Of a DNA stretch of 64,000 bases, positions 41,443 through 52,421 are shown piece after piece. The notes under the pieces are model-generated. The model was not told the DNA's origin and searched no databases. It worked only from the letters and a program-made list of their open reading frames with translations. The translations under genes and the position numbers were made by a program. The DNA comes from Isoperla grammatica. Its lineage: Eukaryota > Arthropoda > Insecta > Plecoptera > Perlodidae. Where the stretch lies: the NCBI GenBank assembly GCA_945910005.1, contig OX246744.1, positions 7,357,368 through 7,421,367 of the forward strand, given 5' to 3'. Every line of letters starts with the position of its first letter. The stretch's first letter is position 1.

Positions 41443-41848
41443 CGCGCGGACACCTGCAGCGATGCGCTTGCACAAACTTCGAGTTTACCATCTTACGCTG
41501 TGCTCCAAACACATGGCATGTGACCCAAAATGTAGTCATTCCCCAGAACATTTCATGCCCTTTTTTTATGAATATCGTATTTTTCGATACAAAAATCCAT
41601 GTTTAACGTGCTGTGATTTAAAATTTAAGATGTGTTCGGCCCAAAATACGTTGAACACATCGTAAACTTTAAATCACGGCACGGTGAACACAGATTTTTT
41701 TCTCGAAAAAAATACGAAATCTATAAGAAAGGGCATACAATTTTCTGGGGAATGATTACATTTCGGGTCACATTTCATGTGTTTGGAGCTCAGCGTAAGA
41801 TGGTACACTCGAAGTTTGTGCTAGCGCATCGCTGCAGATGTCCGCGCG
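41443..41848. repeat. Long near-perfect palindrome W (195-bp arms)
   Basis: The left arm 41443-41637 and the right arm 41653-41848 are inverted matches at about 85-90% with only 15 nt between. Landmarks are CTGCAGCGATGCGCT, AACTTCGAGT, ACCATCTTACGCTG, TCATTCCCCAGAA and GTGATTTAAA. Open frames of 70-107 codons on both strands mirror each other and show no domain. It is probably a foldback transposon; a hairpin RNA would form if transcribed. Confidence 0.95.
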
Positions 41849-41859
41849 CGACTCGCACA

Positions 41860-42075
41860 CTCTTAACGTATATATTCATTCATGCAACTATCCGCTATTC
41901 TCTGAATAACTTGTTTGTAGAACCACTAATCTTATTCGCTGCATTAATATGTTGATTGTACAACACCTACTACTAGACCGTCTGTTGTCAGATTATAGTT
42001 ATTTAAATAGATTACAACGACGCGTATCACGTCCCGATCGTGTGGCCGATTATAGCGCGGCACATGCCTCGGATT
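41860..42075. other. No gene seen
   Basis: Unassigned, bounded on the right by G runs. Confidence 0.5.
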
Positions 42076-42083
42076 ATATCTGT

Positions 42084-42235
42084 GGGGGGGGGGGGGGGGG
42101 GAAGAGTTATGAGCGTGTATAAGAAACGACGGCAATAAGTGTGACATTGATGCATGGCCAGTGGGAGGGGGAGGAGGAGGAGGGGGGGGGGGGGACGAGC
42201 GTTATTGCCCCCCCCCTCCACCACCCCCCTCCATG
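42084..42235. repeat. G-run and C-run cluster
   Basis: About 18 G at 42084-42101, then G-rich 42167-42194 and C-rich 42208-42232. The opposed G and C runs can pair into a hairpin. Confidence 0.95.
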
Positions 42236-42239
42236 GGTC

Positions 42240-42470
42240 GTCGCGGCGGACGATACGACCACAATCTTCTACAACAACAACTACAAAAGTTTTTCGTGTG
42301 CGAGCGCAGTGCTGCGAATTTGGAGGACTAATAGGCTCCGTGTGTTAGTAGCCTACATACAGCGCTATAAGTGGCCAAATTTAGCAATTTATTGGTGACG
42401 ATTGTATTCCGCGGTTGAAAATAGTGCCGGATATTATTGTAAAATATCTTTGTTGGTTTTTTGTATTTTC
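42240..42470. other. No gene seen
   Basis: The 85-codon frame at 42141-42398 starts in the G-run region and has no motif. Confidence 0.5.
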
Positions 42471-42565
42471 AACATCAGAAAGTTGCGTGACATTGCCACT
42501 TTGATCGCTTCATTCGTTTTCGCACTAGCGCCCTCAGTGGCCAAACTCGGTGCCTATAGGTAGAA
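42471..42565 (+). repeat. Dispersed repeat O, copy 2
   Basis: AAAGTTGCGTGACATTGCCA and CGCCCTCAGTGGCCAAACTC; carries about 14 bp more in the middle than 27950-28030. Confidence 0.85.
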
Positions 42566-42970
42566 TTTAAAAAAGAAAAAACATTTGAAAAACATTTAAA
42601 CGTAACCCCCCCCCCCCCCTCCTTTTCACAAAATGATAAGAACAAAATGTTGTATTGTTCGCTAAAAAAATATTCAACGAAATAACACGGGTGATTTATT
42701 ATATTAATAATTGTTGATTATGTTCTCCACCTTTGTGTTCAACTGTCCACACACAGTCATTTTGACTCCACACACTAAGCTATGCCACGTAGGCTCGTCA
42801 AAGAGCTGTGGCATCGGGGTTGGGGGGGAGGGGGATTGATCAGGAACCTGATATAAGACACGGTTAAACGTGTATGAATTTTTGCACACGTATATTTTCG
42901 CGCGCGCATTTACACGTTTAAACGTTTACACGACTCAGCCCTAGTTTAAACGTCCCATCCCTACACACCC
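42566..42970. other. No gene seen
   Basis: C run at 42606-42620 and G-rich run at 42819-42836; ACACGTTTAAACGTTTACAC palindrome near 42912. Confidence 0.5.
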
Positions 42971-42984
42971 ACTATCGAAAGAAA

Positions 42985-43400
42985 GCCAACGGTTTAGCCG
43001 CGGTCGCTTAGCCGGTTCACATACGAACACCGCAGTTAAGCAACATCGGGCTAGGTCAGGAGGTGGATGGGTAACCACTCTCCTATGAAACACTAGTTAT
43101 CGTTGGTTAGAGCAGATTGGAAGGTTCGAAAGGTTGTGGAACAGTTTCGTTCTTCTCGTCAACTGCTCGGCAGTCCAGGTTAGTGGAGAAACCTATATGA
43201 CTGGTCAAAGTTACACCGTCCTTTCGGATGGGACGTAAAGCCGATGGTCCCCTTGGTACTTTTCGACAGGAGTAGGCTAAGTGCCGGTACCAGGCTGCCC
43301 CTCTTCGCTTCCTCATTATCATTAATCAATCATCACTCATCAGGCTAAAGAGGGCATTGTGCTCTACACTGGTCTTCATTACAATAACATAAATAAATAA
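42985..43400 (+). mobile_element. 5S-rRNA-derived SINE, full-length
   Basis: The first 125 bp follow 5S rRNA: starts GCCAACGG, contains AGTTAAGCAACATCGGGCTA (box A region), GGTCAGG (intermediate element) and GGTGGATGGGTAACC (box C region), and ends CGTTGGTTAG, which pairs with the start as the 5S helix I does. These boxes form the internal RNA polymerase III promoter of 5S genes. A body of about 230 bp (CAGTCCAGGTTAGTGG, TTACACCGTCCTTTCGGATG, CTTTTCGACAGGAGTA, GGCTAAAGAGGGCAT) and an ATAAATAAATAA tail follow. TATCGAAA lies at 42973 and again at 43401 and 43409, a likely target duplication. Truncated copies lie at 2531-2710 and 63083-63416. The 5S part is diverged, so it is not a working 5S gene. 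Confidence 0.92.
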
Positions 43401-43420
43401 TATCGAAATATCGAAAAGTC

Positions 43421-43566
43421 GTTCCCCAGCAACCTTGTGGATACTGACTTCATAGATGAGTGGGCCATTGTCCAATCAAATGTCAGTATTTACAAAAGCC
43501 ACGCGCTGTGATTCGCTGCGACTCGCTCATCTATGACGTCAGCATTCATAAGGTTGCTGTGGAATC
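43421..43566. mobile_element. MITE family V, long copy
   Basis: GTTCCCCAGCAACCTTGTGG, GACTTCATAGATGAGTG and the inverse right arm (CTCATCTATGACGTCAGCAT, AAGGTTGCTGTGGAA). Confidence 0.9.
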
Positions 43567-44120
43567 ACTTACACACACTACCGAACAGAACCTCATGACC
43601 GCGACTGTACCTCGAACCTCCCTTAGTGGCGTCAACGCGCCGTAAGAGTTTTTGATAAAGCGGAGGTTAACTTTACGCCCGGAGGATCAAAAGTCCACGA
43701 GAAGAGATTGAAAGGGCCGAGTTGTTTGGAATCGGCTTTGCCCAAAGTTCTTTGGAATCGACTTTCGAGAATCACCGCCCACTCGAAATGTTAAATTCCT
43801 ATACAAATAGCGCGCGGCGGACACCGCCCGCTGAAAGGCTAAGAAACTTGTGCACCGATGCGGAAAGTAAAAGATGGGATTTCATTTTTCACGATGTCAA
43901 AGACGAAAATCGTTTACGAACGGTGCGGGGTCGACGTTTTGAGCTAGATGTGTTACACTTTTCATTTTGTTTTATGATGTTTGCGGAAACCTCTTCCGAA
44001 AAAGGGGAAATCTTTAGTTCAATGTATCGTATATACTGATATCAGAGCATGGAGTCGTAGGTACTATTATAAATCCATGATCAGAGCATCAAAAACAGCG
44101 TGTTAGGATGCTTCGTTTTT
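43567..44120. other. No recognised gene
   Basis: A 105-codon plus-strand frame (43722-44039) has no domain I recognise, no second copy and no visible splice or promoter context. It could be chance. Confidence 0.45.
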
Positions 44121-44123
44121 CTC

Positions 44124-44351
44124 GAGACCATTTTCAAAATGATCTAGAACCCTTTCATCACGGTCCTATAAATCTCCAATGACAATAATGCATAACAAAT
44201 CAAAAAATCAAGATTAATAGATGATAATGATCTTGGAAGCATCAATGAAGATTGACATGACATTATTTTGAATACTAGTTTTTTGTTGTGCATGGTTGCC
44301 ATAGAAGGTTTAGAGGAACGTAAGTAAGTCTGTCATTATGAAAATGATCTC
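44124..44351. mobile_element. MITE family A, variant copy
   Basis: GAGACCATTTTCAAAATGAT at the left and its inverse at the right (ATTATGAAAATGATCTC); the inner arms share CCTCTAAA..TTC blocks with 29345-29600. Confidence 0.85.
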
Positions 44352-44613
44352 TAGGCGTTTGAAGCCAGCTGAACAACAATGAAACAGATTAATTTAACTG
44401 ATAGCCAAACCACAGTTATCAACAAAATAACGTTGGTGATATATGAGAGCAGGTTATAAAAAAATGCTGATATATAGAGAAAAAGTTGCAACCATCAAGA
44501 CTGCCACTACAGTTAAAGTTTTTGACGACACCTGCATGAACCATATTCAAAAAACATGCTTAGGATGAAGCAAAAATTAAACAACGAAAAATATAGTAAT
44601 GCTTCAATATTTA

Positions 44614-44700
44614 GGACTTTATTTATTTATTTATTTATTTATTTAATGCCCATCCTATTCAGTTATAAAAACTGATTTACAAAGGAGGACCTTAAATGAA
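44614..44700 (-). mobile_element. LINE 3' tail
   Basis: On the minus strand TTTGTAAATCAGTTTTTATA, ACTGAATAGGATGGGCATT, then (AAAT)n. The same 3' end is at 50535-50635 on the plus strand, and fragments occur near 46505 and 51219. Confidence 0.8.
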
Positions 44701-44732
44701 ACTAGGCTATGCAAACAATAATAAGAACGAAG

Positions 44733-44735
44733 ATG

Positions 44736-44800
<65 letters not shown>

Positions 44801-44815
44801 TATAATAATAAATAA
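44733..44815. repeat. (TAA)n microsatellite
   Basis: About 25 AAT/TAA units; the poly-Ile and poly-Tyr frames across it are artefacts. Confidence 0.98.
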
Positions 44816-45085
44816 TAACAACCACATCTTTGGATGTTTCACTCTCCATCTCTCTCAAACTTATAAAGTTCTTTGGAATCGAGTTATCCAACTTCTTTTT
44901 TCAAGTCACCGCCACCACCACCACCACCGCCAACGTTTCGTTGCGGTTATCGTGTTTGTTGTGATGCGGTTAAGAGACACGATGCGGAAATATTGTTGCC
45001 GAATAGACGAGGCCGCTCCGTCTGGATTCCTAAATCTAATAAGGAAGTTGAGTTAGAAGAAGTTAGAAGCGACTGATCAGAGAAA
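44816..45085. other. No gene seen
   Basis: Short (CCA)n run near 44911-44932; unassigned otherwise. Confidence 0.5.
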
Positions 45086-45087
45086 CG

Positions 45088-46085
45088 AGGCACTGTATGG
45101 TGGATATACTATAGACAGCACAGAGTAGTCAGAGAAACGCGTGGTGGACCAACGAGACGTAGTATGGTAGATACTTATGGATAAAGTAAAGCCGCATAAC
45201 CGTTTGGGGGACTCCCCCCACCTAGACGCACTGTACGCTGGATACGAACATCCAAAGTAAAGTCCGAAAACTTTAAATTTTACAAGGCCGGGTAGTATGA
45301 AATATTTAGAAGGCTACTAACTTGTTTCTATGGTAGATACTTATGGATAAAGTAAAGCCGCATAAACGTTTGGGGGATTCCCCCCGCCTAGACGCACTGT
45401 ACGCTGGATACGAACATCCAAAGTAAAGTCCGAAAACTCTAAACTTCACAAGACCGGGTATAATGAAATATTTAGAAGGCCACTAACTTGTTTCTATGGT
45501 GGATACTTATGGATAAAGTAAAGTCGCATAACAGTTTGGGGGATTCCCCCCGCCTAGACGCACTGTACGTTGGATACGAACATCCAAAGTAAAGTCCGAC
45601 AACTATTAACTTCACAAGGCCGGGTATTGTGAAATATTTAGAAGGCTACTAGCTTGTTTCTTTGGTGGTAATTATGGATAAAGTAAAATCGCATAACCAT
45701 TTGGGGGATTCCCGCGCCTAGACGTACCGAACGCTGGATACGAACATCCAAAGTAAAGTCTGACAGCTTATAACTTCACAAGGCCGGGTGCAAGGTCTAC
45801 TTGATCTCCACCTAGCGGAGGCTCATCGAACTGGGAGTTCGACGAGCCTCCGCTAGGCGGAGATCAAGTAGACCTTGGGCCGTGTGTTATGAAATATTTA
45901 AAAGGCTACTTACTTGTTTCTATGGTGGATACTTATGGATAAAGAAAAGTTGCATAACCGTTTGGGGGATTCCCCCCGCCTAGACGCACTGTACGCCTGA
46001 TACGAACATCCAAAGTAAAGTCCGACAACTTTAAACTTCACAATGCCGGGTAATATGAAATATTTAGAAGGCTACTAACTTGTTT
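45088..46085. repeat. 166-bp minisatellite, 5 full units
   Basis: TATGGTRGATACTTATGGAT starts near 45163, 45330, 45495, 45661 and 45921. Units share AACCGTTTGGGGGA, CTAGACGCACTGTACGCTGG and ATACGAACATCCAAAGTAAA. The unit contains AAGGCCGGGTA..ATGAAATATTTAGAAGGCTACTAACTTGTTT-type sequence, the terminus of MITE family Y (53499-53651). The fourth unit is longer by 94 bp because of a foldback insertion. Confidence 0.95.
45791..45877. mobile_element. Compact foldback of family H
   Basis: A near-perfect 87-bp hairpin starts CAAGGTCTACTTGATCTCC and includes CTAGCGGAGGCTC.TCGAACT on both arms. GGCCGGGTG at the left and GGCCGTGTG at the right look like a 9-bp duplication with one change. Confidence 0.92.
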
Positions 46086-46130
46086 TTACCATGGCAACCA
46101 CCAATGGGAAGCCTGGATGTCATAGATAAA
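46086..46130 (+). mobile_element. MITE family Y, central part
   Basis: CCATGGCAACCACCAATGGG and AAGCCTGGATG..ATA.ATAAAACAAG match 53560-53605; the right arm is cut by the next insertion. Confidence 0.8.
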
Positions 46131-46458
46131 ACAAGATTATCCTGCCCAGGGACTGCTACCTTGTCGTGGTGGGCAGGTTTGCGTGCTTTGTTGATCCCGA
46201 GAGCTATGCCGGCGGAAGCGTATACTTCTGGCAGGGCCACCCTAGCCGGACTGGTCGAGGAGGAGAAGTCAGACGAAGTGCAGTCCACACTTCAATCCCC
46301 TCCCCCCCCAGCCCCCTTTTCCCTTTCCTCACTCGCCCTCCTACTTGCCCCTTTCCTCCAAAGAGCCCCAATTTCATCTTCATTATCACCTACTCATCGT
46401 CTTGATTAGCCAAGTTGCAAACATATAAGACGTTAAGCCCAACTATCAATCAATCAAC
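46131..46458 (+). mobile_element. GC-rich SINE or LINE-leader-like element
   Basis: A GC-rich 5' part (GACTGCTACCTTGTCGTGGT, AGCTATGCCGGCGGAAGC, CAGGGCCACCCTAGCCGGAC) is followed by C-rich sequence and a 3' end (AAGACGTTAAGCCCAACTAT) with a (CAAT)n tail. The layout fits a short non-LTR retroelement. The 109-codon frame across it has no domain. It is inserted in MITE Y. Confidence 0.55.
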
Positions 46459-46627
46459 AGTAGATTATTAGTAAATATTTCTTAATTCAAGGAAGTTTGT
46501 TAAGGTTACAAACTGATTTACAAGGAGAGAAGAGTAAACTTATGTGCCTCTACAAATAGTCGATATCTAAAGCCCATTGGAAATCAATGATTACCACAAA
46601 ATTGTTCATTTTGATTAATCGGTGTTT

Positions 46628-46725
46628 GACAACGTACTCGACAGCTATGTCTTCTGATGTATGGTAAGAAGATTGGAGGAAAGAGACAAGTAGGGAGAAG
46701 AATTAAATTTAAAGGGGTAGATGGG
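46628..46725 (+). repeat. SINE-like body J, copy 2
   Basis: GTGTTTGACAACGTACTCGAC, GATTGGAGGAAAGAGACAAG and TAGGGAGAAGA align with 32830-32935. Confidence 0.7.
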
Positions 46726-46729
46726 TGGA

Positions 46730-47455
46730 AAAAATGATTTATACGTGTTATTTTTTCATAAAAAACACAAAATACCTAGCTACAATGTGATAAATTCGCT
46801 AGGGTGTTAGGCTGGTCTTACAGAAAAAGATTTAGGACATCTCGGGAAACTAGAACTAGGTTCCATAAGGCAATAACATTTTAAGTTTGCATGTTGTTTT
46901 AGTCCATCGCCTTCGGAATGCATTATTTCCGTGCTTGCCTCCCATCATCACGTTCACTCTTTCAAAGGTTCCCCCCTCTCCCCCCCCCCCCCCCACAACC
47001 CACTTTGAGGAGCCCAACGAAGCGAACTGGCGAATATACATTTTTCAAATGTTTACACCCAACTTTCTGTTTGCCTCTTTCATCGAGATAGTTAAGAAAA
47101 ATTAAAAACTTTTAATGAACGAAAAAAAGCTACGCGCAAAGCATTGGCGAGCGTGCCGCGAGAAAAACTTGCACACCGCAACTTTCTTAACGCCCCCCCC
47201 CCCCCCCCCCCGCCGAGACACCCATCTGGCAGCTTAAACTTTCCGGGGAAGTTTACCAATACTTCTTTCTTAAAAAAGAAAGCAGCAAAACAGAAAGAAA
47301 CACACTCAAAACAGAAACGCATCATTTGTAATTAAGAAACTTGTTATTATTTAAGACTATCCATAATAAACGCAATTCCCATCTCTCGCTCGCACTTACA
47401 ATAATTATATCTCCTATAGAATACCCTTAAAAGCAAAGGGTAGGCCCTACTTCTT
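46730..47455. other. No gene seen
   Basis: Contains C runs at 46971-46995 and 47191-47213. Short frames over these runs are artefacts. Confidence 0.5.
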
Positions 47456-47459
47456 CGTT

Positions 47460-47600
47460 GAAAACCGCAGAAAAGTTTCATTTTTTAATTATATCTCAAG
47501 ATTGAAACACAAAATCGAAAACTGAGTAATCATAGCGCTGTGGTTTGGTAAGCTCTACATACTGAATGATAAATGTATTTGACAATATAATCAGTGTGAC
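47460..47600 (+). mobile_element. MITE family K, left half
   Basis: TTGAAAACCGCAGAAAAGTT, AATTATATCTCAAGATTG and GTTTGGTAAGCTCTACATAC match the left arm at 12506. Confidence 0.8.
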
Positions 47601-48935
47601 TTGTGAGTGTGATTTTTATTTCAATAAATTACTAATGAATTAAAAAACATGATTCAGTTCTTTCGAACCAAAATTGAGTCTGTTTTCGCCTTTTCGGTGA
47701 AGTGTACGGTTATTGAGAAAATGATCTCACTGTCTGGTGATGTATTAATGTTTTTATATAATATAAATAAACTCACCTTTCTTAAACCTACGATGTTTGG
47801 AAAAATGTATCCATGATGTCTATCGATCTATCCATAGTGTATCGACTTTTCAAAACAGTCGGTAACCAAATTAGTGTTTTTTTACCGTACGAAAATATTC
47901 GTGCAGCAAAAACGAAATAAGTGTTTTTTACCACATGAAAGAATTCGTACGGCAAAAAGTATTACCAATACATTTTTTCAACTTATTAACATAAAAAGTA
48001 TGATGTATCACTTCATAAAAAAATCAGCCTTCATACTTTGTTTTCAGTTCCACAAATTGTAACAATACAATTTGACTTCACAACGCAAAATAAAGAACAT
48101 CACAAAGATACAATTCGGAGATTTGATAAAACCCCTTTCCGTTCATAAGTTTATTTCTATGGATACGTACAAGAAAAAAAAATGAAATTCGCTCAAGTTG
48201 GCACGTAAACAATATCAAATCAAATTCCTCGATCCGTTGCTGTTATTCATATACTTCGCAAGACACTTCCGTCAGATTCACTCTAAACTGTGGCCCAGGC
48301 AAAGCTGAGAACGCCGCAGTGCATTTTTTTCACTGCATTTATAATGAAGTTGTTTGTACACCCCGAGTGCGACCACAGTTTCCTTAAAAGTGTTGGGTCC
48401 CAACTGTCAAAACCTAATCAAATCTAATCGTTTGTTTGCTGTGTGGTCGCCTATTATTTGACTAGATGTTGGGTTTCCAAGAAATGTTGAACTTCTGTTA
48501 TGGCTTCTGGTAATGAATTCGGGGATTTCGTCTCATGTTTGTGCTAACCAGGTAGTGGGGGTGTATATCATTTGTGAAATGCCAAGTTCGACTGACTTTC
48601 TTGTTCTCAACTAAGCGACGGCCTCACTGTAGTCTGTAATCTTTGCTCTGTCTATCTCTGTCTCTATCTCTCCAGCATCTTATATACTCAACATCTCTGT
48701 CTAGCTATAGAGTATATCCCCCCAAGCATTCACTTCATTCTACAACAATATTCTATTCCTGAAATCCGTGGAACCTTCCAAACCAGGGATGATCAAACTA
48801 ACCCCCTGCAAAATATAATGATTTGGTCCAAAAGTGAGCGAGAACTAATCGAAAAAAGAAGATGATTGGTGCTAACCAAACATTGTAAAAATTTTCACTA
48901 CTTTTGTAGTGAGAAATTTGACAATTTTTGCAATT
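47601..48935. other. No gene seen
   Basis: 1.3 kb AT-rich; CT-rich patch at 48645-48690 and hairpin TTCACTAC/GTAGTGAGAA near 48894. No domain in any frame. Confidence 0.5.
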
Positions 48936-48939
48936 TTTA

Positions 48940-49215
48940 CAAATAAATTAATAAATAAATGAATTCGTATTTATAGAGTCTACCCACTCAGTAACAAGAC
49001 TGATTTTCAGTGGGGGACTTGAATTTAAAGCGACTAAACAACCCTGTAGGCTCCGAACACCATCGACGAGTGAGCGATAACCAATCAAAGATAGATATTT
49101 CAAATATGAAACATATAATTCAGTGATTGGACAGTGCGAACACCTGCGGACAAATGTCAGAATCAACAAGACCGATTCAGAACAATTTATTGAGTGTTTC
49201 GTTGTTAGGACAGCT
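48940..49215 (-). mobile_element. SINE2, 5'-truncated
   Basis: Minus-strand body of SINE2 with its (ATTT)n tail at 48943-48960; lacks the tRNA-Pro head. Confidence 0.9.
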
Positions 49216-49597
49216 TGTTAGTGCAAACTCAACGATAAAAGGGATCTATAACTCGATAAATTTACATTTTTTTCATTGATTTCTTAAGAAAGCTCCAAGA
49301 TCTTGAAAAGATGATCCATACCCCGGATTTGACTTTGTAACAGCCAAACCATGAAGAAGTTCAAATACTACGATTGTAACGATTGTTGTTTCTGTATATA
49401 ATTCAATAATTTATAAAACTAATTCAATACAGAAATGCTGATGCTAATTGCAATATTTGAAACTTTTTAAAATCTCTATTTATCTAACAAACAAACAAAA
49501 AATCCCGGGCAGCAATCTATTTTTTTAATATCTTAAAGCGTTTTCAAGAATAAAATACAAAATCGGACTCTTATTTATTGGTAAGCATATTAGTATT
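49216..49597. other. No gene seen
   Basis: AT-rich, no partner seen. Confidence 0.5.
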
Positions 49598-49600
49598 TTA

Positions 49601-49927
49601 TTCATAGGTTGCACGTACGTCACATCTGTGCGCGTGCTGGCCACATTTGTGATCAAACTTTGACGTTGCCATCGAGAAACAATAAAAGGCTGTTGTGGTA
49701 GAACACAAAAATTGTTAGTTCTTTGAAATCCAGCCTGTTTTTTTTTTTTTTTAATAAAATTGATAGAAGAGGTATTTTTTTTATTTTTTTAGTACTTATT
49801 TTTACTTTTTAAATTCTATATTAAGCTTATTTATTAAATGTTAATAATTTTTGCCAATGATCTAGGATTGGTCCTCCTCAATTGTGTCGCAATCATGGCC
49901 GCTGTGACGTCACGTGGGAACTATGAA
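49601..49927. mobile_element. MITE family B, copy 2
   Basis: Ends TTCATAGGTTGCACGTACG and CCACGTGGGAACTATGAA-type inverse; TTA flanks both sides (49598-49600, 49928-49930). Confidence 0.93.
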
Positions 49928-49930
49928 TTA

Positions 49931-50530
49931 CCATCTCAAATGTGGCCTCCACTACTATGGCCACTGTGACTTCCTAACCCTCTTCTAGAGACTTTACCCA
50001 TCCCTGAACTAAACGAACAAATCGTTAGGGCAAAAAAAACCCATCCAACCAACTCAAAACGAATAACTTTAGCACAATATTTTCTTTAGCAATATCCTAT
50101 TTTCTTTCGAGATTGAACGAAGCTTCGACCGACCAACCATCAGCTGTGATTGAACCAAGACGCGCTCTCTCACATCGCATCGCATCGCCTGACTTACTTG
50201 ATCAATACATATTTAAAATCCGTTAGATATTCGATGTTTGTTTGTTTGGAATACACGGTTCGGTTTTCTATCAATAATCTATCTATCTATCTATCGGATA
50301 CACAACATGGCATTCTGGGAATTGGTTGAATAATTCTACCATATTGCGGTCTTGTCAACAGTGACGTTTCGGAAATTGTCTGCCTGCCCCGCGGTTACGG
50401 TGGGGGGGGGGGAGGGGGGGGGGGCAACGATGTTTGGAAAGGGCTGTCGAACTCATTTCCTTCCATATCCATAGAACACTAAAATTGTGAAGTCATATTT
50501 TAAAAAGGGAAGTAAGTGTATCTTTTTCAT
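49931..50530. other. No gene seen
   Basis: A decayed family C end (GTGGCCTCCACTACTATGGC) at 49941, (TCTA)n at 50276-50296 and a G-rich run at 50401-50424. Confidence 0.55.
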
Positions 50531-50534
50531 TATT

Positions 50535-50635
50535 TAGGTCCTCCTTTGTAAATCAGTTTTTTTATAATTGAATAGGATAGACATTAAATAAATAAATAAT
50601 TAATTACATATATACCATAATAAATAAATAAAAAG
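50535..50635 (+). mobile_element. LINE 3' tail
   Basis: TTGTAAATCAGTTTTTTTAT, TGAATAGGATAGACATT, then AAATAAATAAAT; same end as 44614-44700. Confidence 0.8.
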
Positions 50636-50639
50636 TGAG

Positions 50640-52190
50640 CGAATTTAAGATCTATCTTCGTACATTTAAAATTACATCAAATATCAACTGTTTGGGAATT
50701 ATGATGGGGCTTGATATTAAAAATTGAGCAACAAATTAAAAAAAAAAAAGATTGAAAATGTATTTGGTTTGGGTCAAAATGAGATCATTAGAGATATTAT
50801 TGAATAAAAACCCATTCAATTATGCATATATTTTAGGATATCTGTAGATCTTGATAAAATTTAGCCCGCACCATTCTAAAATTATGTTATTATATAAATG
50901 CTTTTTCAAAGAGACGAATAAAGAACATTAAATTCTTACGCTTTTTAAGTTATTTGTGACGGTAAAACTAAAAACACATTATTTTTAAACACCATTAAAA
51001 GAAAGTATACATATATGGGATTATTTCACAACTGCACATCAACAATAAATTATGCGGCTTTGTAGAAATTGCGGGTTAATTTCTGTCCACTATGCAGAAA
51101 CCCAGTATGGGTCGTATTTACATATTTTTTAAATGTTATTTAGAAAATCAACTTAGAAGTATAACTAGTACTGGCGTAAATATTTACGGTATCAGCGAAG
51201 CAAAAATAAAATGTTTTATAAAGACCCCTCTGTAAATCAGTTTTTTCAGAGTAAATAAAATACACATTTATTTATTGATTTAACCCACGGGCAAGCCAAA
51301 AGGGAATAAACAACAAACATGATGTAAACAAAACCGTAACCATGGTGACTATCCTGTACTGTTTAGGAACGTCAACAGCAGCTGCTACAGAACCCGTCGG
51401 CATTATTCTAAAAAACGTGTTTATTCCAATAATATTATCATTTATTGAGTATGGATTATAATATGTCGAGATTGAACATGAAACTGGGGTGGAAACATCG
51501 AATTGAATGGTAATGACTAAGACACAGAAGTTTTTCTCGTTATAATGTGATATTTTGTCGACAACATTCGGTTCTCTCCTTCAATGCTTTCAATTTCGTT
51601 TTTGTAGTAGGCTGACTTTGCTCTGAGAGTTTTTTGCTCTCAGGAATAATATGAACATCCGAAATGTTGCATGGTTGTATTTGAAATATATAAACAAAGG
51701 TTTCGTGGATTTTATTTAACAATTAAAACATAATTTTTTGGTAATTTGAAAACTGTAAAAAACTACTCGCATCACGGTGCCTTTTTTAAAAAACTTATGT
51801 TTTTTCACACATGACAAAGCAGAACACCAAAGACTGAAAATTGCCGTTATTGCCAGCCTTTTAATTCCAATATTGTAATCATTTTTGTTCTACTGAATGT
51901 AAAATTTTACAATGCATTAATTAATGAAACCCATAATTAATCAATAAATCAACTGAACAATTTGTTGCACATTTTTAAAACAATGGAAACGTTTGTACGA
52001 ATAAAATAGCATCCTTAAAGCAAAGTAATGTAAACTATTTTCAACAACCAATATAAAACTACCTGTATTAAACTTTAAAAACTACTAAGCAATTTCCAGT
52101 TTTGTGCTCTAGTTCCCATGAAAGCAGGAAATGCTTAAAGCTTAAATCTACCCCGTAGAAAAAAGTACGTCTTCAAAGCGCCAACAACAA
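50640..52190. other. No gene seen
   Basis: 1.5 kb, strongly AT-rich. CTGTAAATCAGTTTTTTCAG near 51231 is another LINE-tail fragment. Confidence 0.5.
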
Positions 52191-52192
52191 CA

Positions 52193-52194
52193 GA

Positions 52195-52231
<37 letters not shown>

Positions 52232-52368
52232 GTCTCTCTCTCTCTGTCTCTCTCTCTGTCTCTCTCTCCGTCTCTCTCTCCGTCTCTCTCTCTCTGTCTC
52301 TCTCTGTCTCTCTGTCTCTCTCTCTCTCTCTGTCTCTCTCTCTCTCTCTGTCTCTCTCTCTCTCTCTG

Positions 52369-52421
<53 letters not shown>

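Noticed and set aside
41304..41955. Overlapping 70-107-codon frames on both strands
   Set aside because: They mirror each other because they lie in the arms of palindrome W.
42985..43109. Functional 5S rRNA gene
   Set aside because: Too diverged in the first half and fused to a SINE body present in other copies.
43722..44039. 105-codon plus-strand frame
   Set aside because: No recognised motif, no partner copy, no promoter or splice context. Left as possible but unsupported.
44655..45056. Poly-Tyr and poly-Ile frames
   Set aside because: Translations of the (TAA)n microsatellite.
46146..46230. HDV-like ribozyme at the start of the GC-rich element
   Set aside because: No consistent double-pseudoknot pairing found by hand; only a simple hairpin is supported.
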